Assembly: GCF_900101835.1 (NCBI RefSeq)
Contig: NZ_FNAF01000004.1
Coordinates: 35,685 to 99,684 of the forward strand
Length of the DNA: 64,000 nucleotides
Source: Peptococcus niger
GTDB taxonomy: Bacteria > Bacillota > Peptococcia > Peptococcales > Peptococcaceae
Direction: 5' to 3'
A program made the position numbers and the translations under genes. Of this stretch, positions 15,601 to 23,773 are shown in pieces; within the stretch, counting starts at the first letter, position 1, and each line of letters starts with the position of its first letter. Below the pieces are notes generated by a model. It had not been told where the DNA came from. It saw only the letters and a program-made list of their open reading frames with translations, and made no database searches.

Positions 15601-15837
15601 ATGACCAATGAATCTATTTATGAAACCAAACAGGCGCTGGTGCATGAAATCTTAAAGACCAGACGTGAACGAAATATGACTCAAAAGAACATTGAAGCGG
15701 CTTGCGGTGTCAAACAGCCGGTCATTGCACGGATGGAACGTGGCTTGACGGACCCGCAGCTGACCACCATTTTAAAAGTATTAGCACCCTTGGGGAAAAC
15801 ATTGGCCATTGTACCTCTGGATGTTGACGAAGACTAA
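15601..15837 (+). CDS. Small XRE-family HTH protein
   Basis: 78-aa protein that is almost entirely one Cro/C1-type helix-turn-helix: KTRRERNMTQKNIEAACGVKQPVIARMERG, followed by LTTILKVLAPLGKTLAIVPL. Such a domain with a short beta-like tail resembles HigA/antitoxin-type or small repressor proteins. No toxin gene adjoins it, since tRNA genes lie upstream and radA downstream. It has its own promoter and terminator. AGGGGG lies before the ATG. The target is unknown. Confidence 0.85.
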   Translation: MTNESIYETKQALVHEILKTRRERNMTQKNIEAACGVKQPVIARMERGLTDPQLTTILKVLAPLGKTLAIVPLDVDED

Positions 15838-15852
15838 TAACATCATTTGCAT

Positions 15853-15882
15853 CGCGGACGCTGCTGTCCGCGGTTTTTTTTT
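15853..15882 (+). terminator. Terminator after the XRE gene
   Basis: CGCGGAC (15853-15859) / GTCCGCG (15866-15872), loop of 6, followed by a run of nine T. Confidence 0.92.
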
Positions 15883-15923
15883 GCTAATATTATGGGCATT
15901 CATTGACGAAAAGCCCTTGTCCA

Positions 15924-15952
15924 TTGTGTTTAGGGCCTTAATCGCTTACAAT
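15924..15952 (+). promoter_or_regulatory. Promoter of the radA operon
   Basis: TTGTGT (15924-15929), 17-bp spacer, TACAAT (15947-15952), about 35 bp before radA. Confidence 0.65.
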
Positions 15953-15990
15953 ATATAAGTGGGAAAAGTTCATCTGACAGGAGGGACAAG

Positions 15991-17376
15991 ATGGCAAAAT
16001 CAAAATGGACCTATATGTGTCAAAACTGTGGCTATGAGTCCCCTCAGTGGTTGGGCAAATGCCCGGATTGCGGTGAATGGAACACCATGGTGGAACAGGT
16101 GCAGGAACCGGTGGCTCCAGCCTCTGCTAAGGCGGCCGTTTTGACGCCGCCGAAACAAGGCAAAAATCTTGCTGGTGGTCAGGCAGAGTTGCTATCGGCC
16201 ATTGACAGCCGTCAGCTGAAGCGCATTCCGACCGGGTCCAGTGAATTAGACCGCGTCTTAGGCGGTGGACTGGTGCCGGGGGCTTTGATTTTATTGGCCG
16301 GAGACCCAGGCATCGGAAAATCCACCTTAACCATGCAGATGATGGCCACTGTCAAGCTGTCGGCCCCGGTCTTGTACGTTTCCGGTGAAGAATCACAGGG
16401 GCAGATTAAATCTCGCGCCAATCGTCTGGGGGCGGACGGCGATAAAATTTATCTTTTAACAGCCAACCAAATGGATGTGATTGAGCGTCATATTGATCAG
16501 CTCAAGCCTGGGTTAATCGTTTTGGATTCGGTGCAGACCGTTTACGATCCGGAACTCACTTCTGCACCCGGATCGGTGAGCCAACTGCGACAGGTGGCTG
16601 CCCGCAGTATGGGCTGGGCAAAGGGGCGTGGCATTCCGACGGTGCTCATCGGTCACGTGACCAAGGAAGGCAGTGTGGCCGGCCCGCGCGTTATGGAGCA
16701 CATGGTGGATGCAGTCCTATATTTTGAAGGGGATCGCCATTCTCAATATCGGATTTTGCGAGCCTTTAAAAATAGGTTTGGCGCCAGTCATGAAATCGGA
16801 CTTTTTGATATGACCCGGACCGGCTTACAGGAGGTGCCCAATCCGTCAGCTGCTTTTTTGTCGGAACGGCCACAAAATGCTGCCGGATCTGCGGTGACCG
16901 CCACCATGGAAGGCAACCGACCGATTTTATTAGAAGTACAGGCGCTGGTGGCCACATCGGTTTTCGGTTATCCACAGCGCAAAACGACCGGGGTGGACCA
17001 TGCACGGGCCTTAATGCTGATGGCGGTTTTAGAAAAACGGTTAGGCCTTGCCTTGAGCAAAGAAGATATTTATCTAAACGTCATTGGCGGTTTGCGGATT
17101 GGCGAGCCGGCAGCAGACCTGGGCATTGCACTGGCGGTGGTGTCTGCCTTCCACAATCGCCCACTACCGGAAGATGTGGTCTTTTTGGCGGAAGTGGGGT
17201 TGACCGGCGAATTGCGCCGGGTCACCCAGCTGTCCAGGCGCTTACAGGAAGCGGCCCAAATGGGCTTTCGGCGGGCTGTTGTAGCGACCGGTAGCCGGGC
17301 CGATGATGTGGATATGGAATTGATTTCTTGTCAAAAACTGGCACAAGCCGTTGAAAAAATATGGGGGGTGTTGTGA
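15991..17376 (+). CDS. radA: DNA repair protein RadA
   Basis: RecA-like branch-migration helicase for recombination intermediates. 461 aa. The order is the N-terminal zinc finger (CQNCGYESPQWLGKCPDC), Walker A GDPGIGKST near residue 110, Walker B around LIVLDSVQT, the RadA-specific KNRFG in AFKNRFGASHEIGLFDM, and a C-terminal Lon-protease-like domain (VGGLRIGEPAADLGIALAV). AGGAGGGAC lies before the ATG. First gene of a Bacillus-like radA-disA operon, overlapping disA by one base. Confidence 0.97.
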   Translation: MAKSKWTYMCQNCGYESPQWLGKCPDCGEWNTMVEQVQEPVAPASAKAAVLTPPKQGKNLAGGQAELLSAIDSRQLKRIPTGSSELDRVLGGGLVPGALILLAGDPGIGKSTLTMQMMATVKLSAPVLYVSGEESQGQIKSRANRLGADGDKIYLLTANQMDVIERHIDQLKPGLIVLDSVQTVYDPELTSAPGSVSQLRQVAARSMGWAKGRGIPTVLIGHVTKEGSVAGPRVMEHMVDAVLYFEGDRHSQYRILRAFKNRFGASHEIGLFDMTRTGLQEVPNPSAAFLSERPQNAAGSAVTATMEGNRPILLEVQALVATSVFGYPQRKTTGVDHARALMLMAVLEKRLGLALSKEDIYLNVIGGLRIGEPAADLGIALAVVSAFHNRPLPEDVVFLAEVGLTGELRRVTQLSRRLQEAAQMGFRRAVVATGSRADDVDMELISCQKLAQAVEKIWGVL

Positions 17377-18470
17377 TGACCAAACAAAGCAATACGGCGG
17401 AAATTTTGGAAATGTTGCGCATTACCGCACCGGGGACACGCCTGCGGGAAGGCTTGGACAATGTGCTCCGGGCCAATACAGGTGGGCTCATCATCGTCGG
17501 TGATTACGATAAGGTGTCTGCTTTGGCGGAAGGCGGTTTTTTTATTGATGCGCCTTACTCTCCGGCCCACTTGTATGAACTGGCCAAGATGGACGGTGCG
17601 ATTCTTTTGTCCGAGGACTGTAATAAAATATTTCGCGCCAACTGTCATTTAAATCCGGATCCGGGAACGCCGTCGATGGAGACGGGGATTCGGCATCGTA
17701 CAGCTGAGCAAACCGCACGGCAAACCGGGGAACTGGTGATTTCTATTTCGCAGAGACGCCGCCTCATTACTCTGTACCGGGGATCTTACCGCTATGTTTT
17801 ACGCGATACGACAACCCTTTTGAACACGGCAACGCAGGCAATTGAAGCTCTTGAAAAATATAAGAACGCCTTGGATGAGGCTTTTGTTCGCTTGTCCCTG
17901 GAAGAATTTGACGATATGGTGAGCTTATCGGACGTGGTGCAGGTTGTTCAACGCGCTGAAATGCTGAAGCGGGTGGATAAAGAATTAACCCTGTACATTG
18001 CCGAGTTGGGCAATGAAGGGCGCTTGGTTCGCATGCAGGCGGAAGAGCTGATGAGCAATGTGGACACCGATGAGCGGATGGCCTTGCGCGACTACCTGGT
18101 CTTTAATACGGAAGAATCCGAAATGGCTCAGGTTGATGCAGCCTTGGAGAAATTGGAACGGCTGAGCAGCGAGGACCTTTTGGACGGCGATCGCTTGGCG
18201 GGGATTTTAGGCTATGCCGGCTACAACGATAAAGAGCGCCGCAATATTTTGCTGTCGCGCGGTTATCGCATGTTGCATAAAATTCCGCGTTTGCCCTCTT
18301 CTGTTATCGATAATGTGGTGGAAACTTTTCATGATTTAAACCAGCTGACCAAGGCCAGCATTGATGCCCTAGATGAAGTGGAAGGCGTTGGTCCCGCCCG
18401 GGCTCAACAGATTTCAACCGGCTTGGATCGGTTGCGGACGCAGACGATTATGGATAGTCACTGGTTCTAA
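17376..18470 (+). CDS. disA: DNA integrity scanning protein / diadenylate cyclase
   Basis: Synthesises cyclic di-AMP from two ATP and slows at branched DNA. The 364-aa protein has the DAC domain at residues 1-145, with the catalytic DGA (KMDGAILLSED) and RHRTAE motifs both intact. A helical spine follows, then a C-terminal RuvA-like helix-hairpin-helix (DEVEGVGPARAQQISTGL). The start at 17376 (MTKQSN) overlaps the radA stop; GGGGGG precedes it. Neighbours radA and the PIN/TRAM gene are as in Bacillus. DisA activity is known to be restrained by RadA in Bacillus. Confidence 0.96.
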   Translation: MTKQSNTAEILEMLRITAPGTRLREGLDNVLRANTGGLIIVGDYDKVSALAEGGFFIDAPYSPAHLYELAKMDGAILLSEDCNKIFRANCHLNPDPGTPSMETGIRHRTAEQTARQTGELVISISQRRRLITLYRGSYRYVLRDTTTLLNTATQAIEALEKYKNALDEAFVRLSLEEFDDMVSLSDVVQVVQRAEMLKRVDKELTLYIAELGNEGRLVRMQAEELMSNVDTDERMALRDYLVFNTEESEMAQVDAALEKLERLSSEDLLDGDRLAGILGYAGYNDKERRNILLSRGYRMLHKIPRLPSSVIDNVVETFHDLNQLTKASIDALDEVEGVGPARAQQISTGLDRLRTQTIMDSHWF

Positions 18471-18498
18471 AGTTGGATAATGAAAGGAGGTGAACGTC

Positions 18499-19635
18499 AT
18501 GCCTTTAAAAATTGTACGGGCGGTGCTGATGCTGTTTGGGGCGGTCAGCGGTTATTTAATTGGATCAGTGGGCTATCGTGAACTGATTGAGCCGCTCAAC
18601 ATCGGCTTCTTACCGGATTTTGCTTTTATGTCGATCGCCATTGGATTTGTTTTTTCATTATTATTTATTTTGATCGGCTTCGGTATTGCCGCCCCTGTCA
18701 TGGATGCGTTCATTCATGGAACCCGTTTTTTAGAAAACCGCTTGTCAAATGTGCCTTTGCGTGGCTTGGTGGCCGGTACATTAGGCCTGATTGCGGGCTT
18801 GGTGGTGGCGCTGTTGATGATTCCGGCGGTGAAGACCCTGCCCTTGATTGGCGATTATATGCCCTTGCTCATTACACTGGTTTTGGGCTACCTGGGGGCC
18901 TCTTTAGGGTATCGTTGGCGTGATGCGCTCGTGGCCTTGCCTGAAACGGTGCTCTCTCATATGAACAAACGACAGGAGCGCAGACCGCGCCGGGAACCGT
19001 CGAAAATGGCGGTTGCCGAGCCATCGGCGGAATTTTTACCGGGCACACGGCCGAAGGTACTGGATACGTCTGTCATCATTGATGGGCGTATTGTGGATAT
19101 TGCGCGTGCCGGCTTTTTGGAAGGCCCCTTGATTATGACGCCTTATGTACTGGACGAATTGCGCCATATTGCCGATTCCGGCGATACGTTAAAGCGCAAT
19201 CGCGGACGCCGTGGATTGGACGTCTTAAACGACCTGCGGGAATTGGATGTGCCTGTGGTGACGCTAAACCGAGACTTTCCGGAGATCCCGGAAGTCGATG
19301 CCAAATTGGTGAAGCTGGCCAAAGAATTAAACGGCTGCGTGGTCACCAATGATTTTAATTTAAATAAGGTGGCGTCTTTTCAAAACGTGGAAGTCTTAAA
19401 CGTCAATGAACTGGCCGGCGCCATTAAGACCGTTGTGCTGCCGGGCGAGACGATGCAGGTTGAAATTGTTGGTCGCGGTAAAGGTCAGAACCAAGGGGTC
19501 GGCTATTTGGACGACGGGACCATGATTGTGGTGGAAGGTGGTAAAGACCGCCTGGGAGAAACGCTGCCCGTGGTGGTGACGTCGGTCATTCAGACCAATG
19601 CAGGCCGGATGATCTTTGTGCGATTGGAGGATTAG
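18499..19635 (+). CDS. Membrane-anchored PIN/TRAM-domain protein (YacL-like)
   Basis: 378 aa. Four membrane segments occupy residues 1-145. Then follows a PIN nuclease domain beginning KVLDTSVIIDGRIVDIARAGF, with further acidic residues in VVTNDFNLNKVA, and a C-terminal TRAM domain (VEIVGRGKGQNQGVGYLDDGTMIVV) that may bind RNA. The architecture and position between disA and ispD match Bacillus YacL. PIN domains are metal-dependent RNases; the true substrate here is unknown. AAAGGAGGTG sits ideally for the ATG at 18499; the GTG at 18490 overlaps that site and is rejected. Confidence 0.9.
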   Translation: MPLKIVRAVLMLFGAVSGYLIGSVGYRELIEPLNIGFLPDFAFMSIAIGFVFSLLFILIGFGIAAPVMDAFIHGTRFLENRLSNVPLRGLVAGTLGLIAGLVVALLMIPAVKTLPLIGDYMPLLITLVLGYLGASLGYRWRDALVALPETVLSHMNKRQERRPRREPSKMAVAEPSAEFLPGTRPKVLDTSVIIDGRIVDIARAGFLEGPLIMTPYVLDELRHIADSGDTLKRNRGRRGLDVLNDLRELDVPVVTLNRDFPEIPEVDAKLVKLAKELNGCVVTNDFNLNKVASFQNVEVLNVNELAGAIKTVVLPGETMQVEIVGRGKGQNQGVGYLDDGTMIVVEGGKDRLGETLPVVVTSVIQTNAGRMIFVRLED

Positions 19636-19636
19636 C

Positions 19637-20338
19637 ATGATTGGCATGGTCATTTTGGCGGCAGGTACTGGCAAACGGATGGGCGCCTCGGGCAATAAAC
19701 TTTTCCTGCCCTTGGCCGGTCAACCGGTGCTGAGCCTGACGCTTCGCCATGCGGCGCGTGCCCTGCCTGGGGCGCCGATGATGCTGGTCTGTCGTTCAGG
19801 TGAAGAAGAGCTGGCCCGTCAGGCGGTTGTTACGGCCGGGCTGGACGAGGCATCGGTTATTATCACGGAAGGTGGCCCTGAACGGCAAGATTCGGTGCGC
19901 CTGGCCTTGGCCGCCATGCCGTCGACCTGGGACCAGGTCCTCATCCATGACGGCGCGCGGCCGATTTTGCGGGAGGAGCTGGTCCAACGATTGATTGGAG
20001 GGTTACTGCAAGCACCGGCCGTGGTACCTGCCTTGCCGGTAACGGATACGGTTAAACGTGTCGACGGGCAGGGCTATATTCTGGAAACGGTGCCAAGGGC
20101 CGATTTGCGCCGGGTGCAGACGCCACAAGCTTTTGAAGTCTCCCTTTTGCAGCAATGCCATGCGCGGGCTGTCACAGAAGGGCGGGCGGTGACTGATGAT
20201 GCGGCGCTTTTGGAAGCTTACGGAGAAAGGGTTCTGACGGTTGCCGGCGACCCTTATAATATTAAAGTCACCGTTCCAACGGATTTACCACTGGCAGACT
20301 TGTATCTAAAGGAGTGCGGATTATGCGAATCGGATTAG
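19637..20338 (+). CDS. ispD: 2-C-methyl-D-erythritol 4-phosphate cytidylyltransferase
   Basis: Third step of the MEP isoprenoid pathway: CTP plus MEP gives CDP-ME. 233 aa. The nucleotidyltransferase signature [20 protein letters not shown] is at the N-terminus, followed by [20 protein letters not shown] and [22 protein letters not shown] precedes the ATG, one base after the stop of the PIN gene. It overlaps ispF by 16 bp; the ispD-ispF pairing is common. Its need for CTP links it to pyrG. Confidence 0.96.
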   Translation: MIGMVILAAGTGKRMGASGNKLFLPLAGQPVLSLTLRHAARALPGAPMMLVCRSGEEELARQAVVTAGLDEASVIITEGGPERQDSVRLALAAMPSTWDQVLIHDGARPILREELVQRLIGGLLQAPAVVPALPVTDTVKRVDGQGYILETVPRADLRRVQTPQAFEVSLLQQCHARAVTEGRAVTDDAALLEAYGERVLTVAGDPYNIKVTVPTDLPLADLYLKECGLCESD

Positions 20339-20799
20339 GGACAGACGTTCATGCCTTTGCCGACGGGCGCTTGCTTATTTTAGGCGGAGTCCCCATCGAC
20401 CATGCACGGGGCCTGGCCGGACATTCCGATGCAGATGTATTGGCCCATGCGCTGACTGATGCCCTCTTAGGCGCCGCAGGGCTGGGGGACATCGGCCGGC
20501 ACTTCCCGGATACGGATCCGCAGTACCAGGGGGCGGACAGCTTGCTGCTTTTGCAAAAAGCCTATGCCCTGGTGCAGGCGGCCGGTTACGACTTGGTCAA
20601 TGCAGATTGCGTGGTCATGGCCCAAGAGCCCAAACTAGCGCCCCACATTCCGGCTATGTCCGCCCGCTTGGCTGCAGCCCTGGCCGCAGATCCATCAGCG
20701 GTCCATGTTAAGGCGACGACCACAGAGGCCTTGGGCTTTGTTGGCCGGAAGGAAGGTATTGCCGCTCAGGCAGTGGTGCTGTTGGAGGAGACGCGATGA
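20323..20799 (+). CDS. ispF: 2-C-methyl-D-erythritol 2,4-cyclodiphosphate synthase
   Basis: Fifth step of the MEP pathway. 158 aa, normal length. Zinc ligands are visible as DVHAF (Asp8, His10) and the [26 protein letters not shown] block, with HFPDTD after it. [24 protein letters not shown] supplies the C-terminal TTE motif. The start at 20323 (MRIGLGTD) is 8 nt after AAAGGAG; an upstream GTG overlaps that site. It overlaps mrnC by 4 bp. Confidence 0.97.
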   Translation: MRIGLGTDVHAFADGRLLILGGVPIDHARGLAGHSDADVLAHALTDALLGAAGLGDIGRHFPDTDPQYQGADSLLLLQKAYALVQAAGYDLVNADCVVMAQEPKLAPHIPAMSARLAAALAADPSAVHVKATTTEALGFVGRKEGIAAQAVVLLEETR

Positions 20800-21188
20800 C
20801 AGAAAGAGAAGCCTTCGGCTTATCGGCCTTAACCCTGGCCTGGGTAGGGGACGCCGTATATGAATTGCACATGCGCACCCAGCTGTTGACAAAGAGTCAT
20901 AGAGCCTCCACCTTAAGTAAATTATGCGTGGACTTGGTCAACCACGGTGCCCAATCAAAGACCTTGTCCGGCCTGGAAGACCGTTTGACAGAACTTGAAG
21001 CGCAGGTGCTGCGCCGGGGGCGCAATGCCAACGGGTCTGTTCCCCGCGGAGGTAATGCTGGTGACTATCGCCGGGCGACCGGTTTGGAAGCCTTGGTCGG
21101 CTATTTATATTTAAGCGATCAGTCGGATCGTTTGCAGGAATTATTGTCCCTGGTAGATAAGGAGTGCGGCATTGAGTGTAGCGGATAA
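20796..21188 (+). CDS. mrnC: Mini-ribonuclease III
   Basis: 130-aa RNase III catalytic domain without a double-stranded RNA-binding domain; in Bacillus it matures 23S r[15 protein letters not shown] holds the catalytic acidic residues and [12 protein letters not shown] the second metal-binding block. [14 protein letters not shown] is the conserved basic loop. Joined by ATGA to ispF. In Bacillus cysS precedes this gene, but here ispF does. The full-length RNase III gene is also in the window. Confidence 0.94.
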   Translation: MTEREAFGLSALTLAWVGDAVYELHMRTQLLTKSHRASTLSKLCVDLVNHGAQSKTLSGLEDRLTELEAQVLRRGRNANGSVPRGGNAGDYRRATGLEALVGYLYLSDQSDRLQELLSLVDKECGIECSG

Positions 21189-22002
21189 TATTTTTATCAA
21201 AAATTGCAGGCAGATTTTAACAGAAGGCGTATGGGATACGGATTATGACGTCCGTCCCAAATGGGCAGACGGAAGCCCGGCGCATACGGTTAAAAGTTTC
21301 GGCATCGTCAATCGGTACAACTTGGCTGAGGAATTCCCGGCCTTGACCTTGCGACGGACCTATTATAAAAACGCAGTGGACGAATTGCTGTGGATTTGGC
21401 AAAAAAAATCCAACCGGGTGGCAGATTTAAAGAGTCGCATATGGGATGCCTGGCAACGGCCGGACGGCACTATTGGGAAGGCCTACGGTTACCAGCTCGG
21501 CGTGGTGCACCATTATGCAGAAGGCGATTTTGATCAGGTGGATAAATTGCTCTACGACTTGCGCCATACGCCACACAGTCGGCGCTTAATCACCAATATC
21601 TACAACCATGCCGACTTGCATGACATGGCCTTGTACCCCTGCGCCTATTCCATGACCTTTAACGTCAGCGGACGTAAGCTGAACGCCATTTTAAATCAAC
21701 GAAGCCAGGACATGTTGACTGCGAACAACTGGAATGTGGTCCAGTATGCGGTTTTGGTCCACCTATTGGCCCAGGTCAGCGATCTGGAAGTCGGCGAGCT
21801 GGTTCACGTCATCGCCGATGCACACATTTATGACCGCCATGTGGACATGGTCCGAGAACTGATGGATAGACCACCCCGTCCGGCGCCACACTTGTGGTTG
21901 AATCCGGAGGTTACGGATTTTTACGCGTTTACAACAGATGATGTGGTCTTGGAAGCCTATGAGCCGCATGAGTTTGACCGAAAGATTCCGGTAGCAGAGT
22001 AG
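21172..22002 (+). CDS. thyA: Thymidylate synthase (ThyA family)
   Basis: Methylates dUMP to dTMP using methylene-tetrahydrofolate, yielding dihydrofolate. 276 aa. Catalytic Cys157 lies in ALYPCAYSMTF. The motif is PCAY rather than the PCH of E. coli-type enzymes, which suggests a more divergent branch (inference). RSQDMLTANNWNVVQYA and HIYDRHVDMV supply the phosphate-binding Ser and the late His/Tyr block. Translation must start at TTG 21172: AAGGAG sits 8 nt upstream and no ATG fits. It overlaps mrnC by 17 bp and is followed by folA, its partner in folate turnover. Confidence 0.9.
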   Translation: MSVADNIFIKNCRQILTEGVWDTDYDVRPKWADGSPAHTVKSFGIVNRYNLAEEFPALTLRRTYYKNAVDELLWIWQKKSNRVADLKSRIWDAWQRPDGTIGKAYGYQLGVVHHYAEGDFDQVDKLLYDLRHTPHSRRLITNIYNHADLHDMALYPCAYSMTFNVSGRKLNAILNQRSQDMLTANNWNVVQYAVLVHLLAQVSDLEVGELVHVIADAHIYDRHVDMVRELMDRPPRPAPHLWLNPEVTDFYAFTTDDVVLEAYEPHEFDRKIPVAE

Positions 22003-22010
22003 GTGATGAT

Positions 22011-22499
22011 ATGCAATTTATTGTAGCAGTAGACAAGCAGTGGGGCATCGGTAAAAATGGTCAGATGCTCTTTCATATCCCGGCGGATTTGGCATTTTTT
22101 AAGCGGACGACCATGGGCGCTGCCCTATTGATGGGCCGCAAAACCTTTGAAAGCCTGCCGGCTGCTCTGCCAGGACGGTTGAATCTGGTGCTGACCCGGA
22201 ACAGGTCTTATGTGGCCCCCGGGGCCGTGGTGGTTCATTCGGTGGAGGAGGCAGTGAAAGAAGCCGGCGGTAGGCCGCTTTTCTTGATTGGTGGCGGCGA
22301 ATTGTACGCTAAGCTCCTCGATCGCTGTTCAGCCGGTTATGTGACGCGCATTGATGATCAAGCGTCGGCAGATACGCATTTTCCGGATGTGAGCACAGCG
22401 GCAGACTGGCTTTTGGCAGAAGTCGTAGAGACCGGTGAAGACAACGGCTATACTTACCGCATTGAACGATATCGGCGTAAAGAGGCGCCGCAACAATAG
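22011..22499 (+). CDS. folA: Dihydrofolate reductase
   Basis: Regenerates tetrahydrofolate after ThyA. 162 aa. Recognised from FIVAVDKQWGIGKNGQMLFHIPADLAFFKRTT (ends of the substrate and NADPH sites), LLMGRKTFESLPAALPGR and FLIGGGELYAKLL. The acidic active-site residue is Asp in the IPADL stretch. GTAGGTGAT lies before the ATG, 8 bp after thyA. The thyA-folA pair is common in Firmicutes, but its place between mrnC and rlmB is not the Bacillus arrangement. Confidence 0.95.
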   Translation: MQFIVAVDKQWGIGKNGQMLFHIPADLAFFKRTTMGAALLMGRKTFESLPAALPGRLNLVLTRNRSYVAPGAVVVHSVEEAVKEAGGRPLFLIGGGELYAKLLDRCSAGYVTRIDDQASADTHFPDVSTAADWLLAEVVETGEDNGYTYRIERYRRKEAPQQ

Positions 22500-22513
22500 A
22501 GGAGGCACTTGTC

Positions 22514-23248
22514 ATAGCAGATTTATACGGACGAAATGCTGTACGTGAAGCCCTGAAAAACGGTACAGAAATTCAGCATATCACCTTGGTAAAAGGCGCA
22601 CGGCATGGTGTCATTGATGACATCAATCAGCTGGCCAAAAAAGCAGGCATTCCGGTGCGCACTGTCGAACGGCGTGTTTTGGACAGACGCTTTCCCGGCT
22701 GCAATCATCAAGGCGTGGCGGCTGCCGTTGCAGAAGTGGCCTATGTTCCCTGGCAGGATATTCTCGCTCGTGCACAGGAAAAAGAAGAAGCCCCCTTGCT
22801 GCTGGTCTTGGACGATATTGAAGACCCGCATAATTTAGGGGCGATGATGCGGTCAGCTGATGCCTTTGGCGCGCATGGGTTAATTATCCCGAAAAGGCGG
22901 TCGGCCGGTTTGACCGAAGGGACCATGAAGGCCGCCTGCGGCGCAGGCCAGCACGTGCCTGTGGCGCGTGTGGCCAATATTGTCAGTACGCTTAATGCCT
23001 TGAAAAAGGAAGGCTTTTGGGTTTGCGGCAGTGCAGCGGATGGGGCTTCTATGTATGAGACAGACCTTACAGGCCCCTTGGCCCTAGTGATCGGCAATGA
23101 AGGCAAGGGGATGGGCCGCCTGGTGCGTGACACCTGTGATTTTATCGCCAGCATTCCCATCGGTGGGCAAGTCGGTTCTTTGAATGCATCGGTGGCTTGC
23201 GGCATTTTGTTGGCTGAAATAAGCCACCAACGGAGGCGAATGAAGTGA
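22514..23248 (+). CDS. rlmB: 23S rRNA 2'-O-methyltransferase RlmB (SPOUT/TrmH), ATA start
   Basis: SPOUT methyltransferase for the 2'-O position of a 23S rRNA guanosine. The N-terminal substrate domain (LYGRNAVREALKNG) is followed by the knot motifs LDDIEDPHNLGAMMRSADAFG, LVIGNEGKGMGRLV and SIPIGGQVGSLNASVACGILL. 244 aa. The first in-frame ATG, GTG or TTG is TTG 22586, which would cut away the conserved YGRNAV region. The only codon placed for the GGAGG at 22501-22505 is ATA at 22514. So this gene either uses a rare AUA start or the base is a mutation or error. It overlaps rae1 by 4 bp. Confidence 0.88.
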   Translation: MADLYGRNAVREALKNGTEIQHITLVKGARHGVIDDINQLAKKAGIPVRTVERRVLDRRFPGCNHQGVAAAVAEVAYVPWQDILARAQEKEEAPLLLVLDDIEDPHNLGAMMRSADAFGAHGLIIPKRRSAGLTEGTMKAACGAGQHVPVARVANIVSTLNALKKEGFWVCGSAADGASMYETDLTGPLALVIGNEGKGMGRLVRDTCDFIASIPIGGQVGSLNASVACGILLAEISHQRRRMK

Positions 23249-23760
23249 CATGGCTCATTGTAGATGGTTACAATATGATCGGCCAATGGCCGGCCCTGTC
23301 TGCAGAAGGTGACGGTTCTTTGGAAGATGCGCGGGATAGGTTAAACGCTCGTTTAAGCGAATATGCAGCGCTCAGTGAATGGCGCATTGTCGTCGTATAC
23401 GATGGCTACCGTGTTAAAGGCAATCCCGGTACGCGGCGGACCTATCCCTATTTGGAAATCATCTATACCCCGGAAGGGGTTACAGCAGATATGGCCATTG
23501 AACGACTGGCTGCGCAACTGCCCAAGCGGAGCCATTTTTATGTGGCGTCCGGTGATCGCCTAATCCAGGAAACCGTCTTGTCGCTGGGTGGGCTGCGGAT
23601 GACCGGGACAGAATTACGGCGGATGATTGCCGATGCCCGTGTCAGCGCCCATCGATTGGTTCATAAGGAGGTCCCGCGCTCAACAGTTGACGGACGGATT
23701 GATCCGGCTGTACGCGCTCGTTTGGAAAAGTGGATAAAAGACGAGCGCGGCTCGTCTTGA
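23245..23760 (+). CDS. rae1: NYN-domain endoribonuclease Rae1/YacP
   Basis: 171-aa NYN (PIN-like) nuclease. The signature LIVDGYNMIGQWPAL is at the N-terminus, with further acids in DMAIERLAAQ and VASGDRLIQETVL. In Bacillus, Rae1 cleaves mRNA in the ribosomal A site (established). The order rlmB-rae1 is conserved. Starts at GTG 23245 with GGAGG 8 nt upstream and overlaps the rlmB stop. In Bacillus sigH follows; here a DUF438 gene does. Confidence 0.88.
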   Translation: MTWLIVDGYNMIGQWPALSAEGDGSLEDARDRLNARLSEYAALSEWRIVVVYDGYRVKGNPGTRRTYPYLEIIYTPEGVTADMAIERLAAQLPKRSHFYVASGDRLIQETVLSLGGLRMTGTELRRMIADARVSAHRLVHKEVPRSTVDGRIDPAVRARLEKWIKDERGSS

Positions 23761-23773
23761 GAGGAGACTTGGC

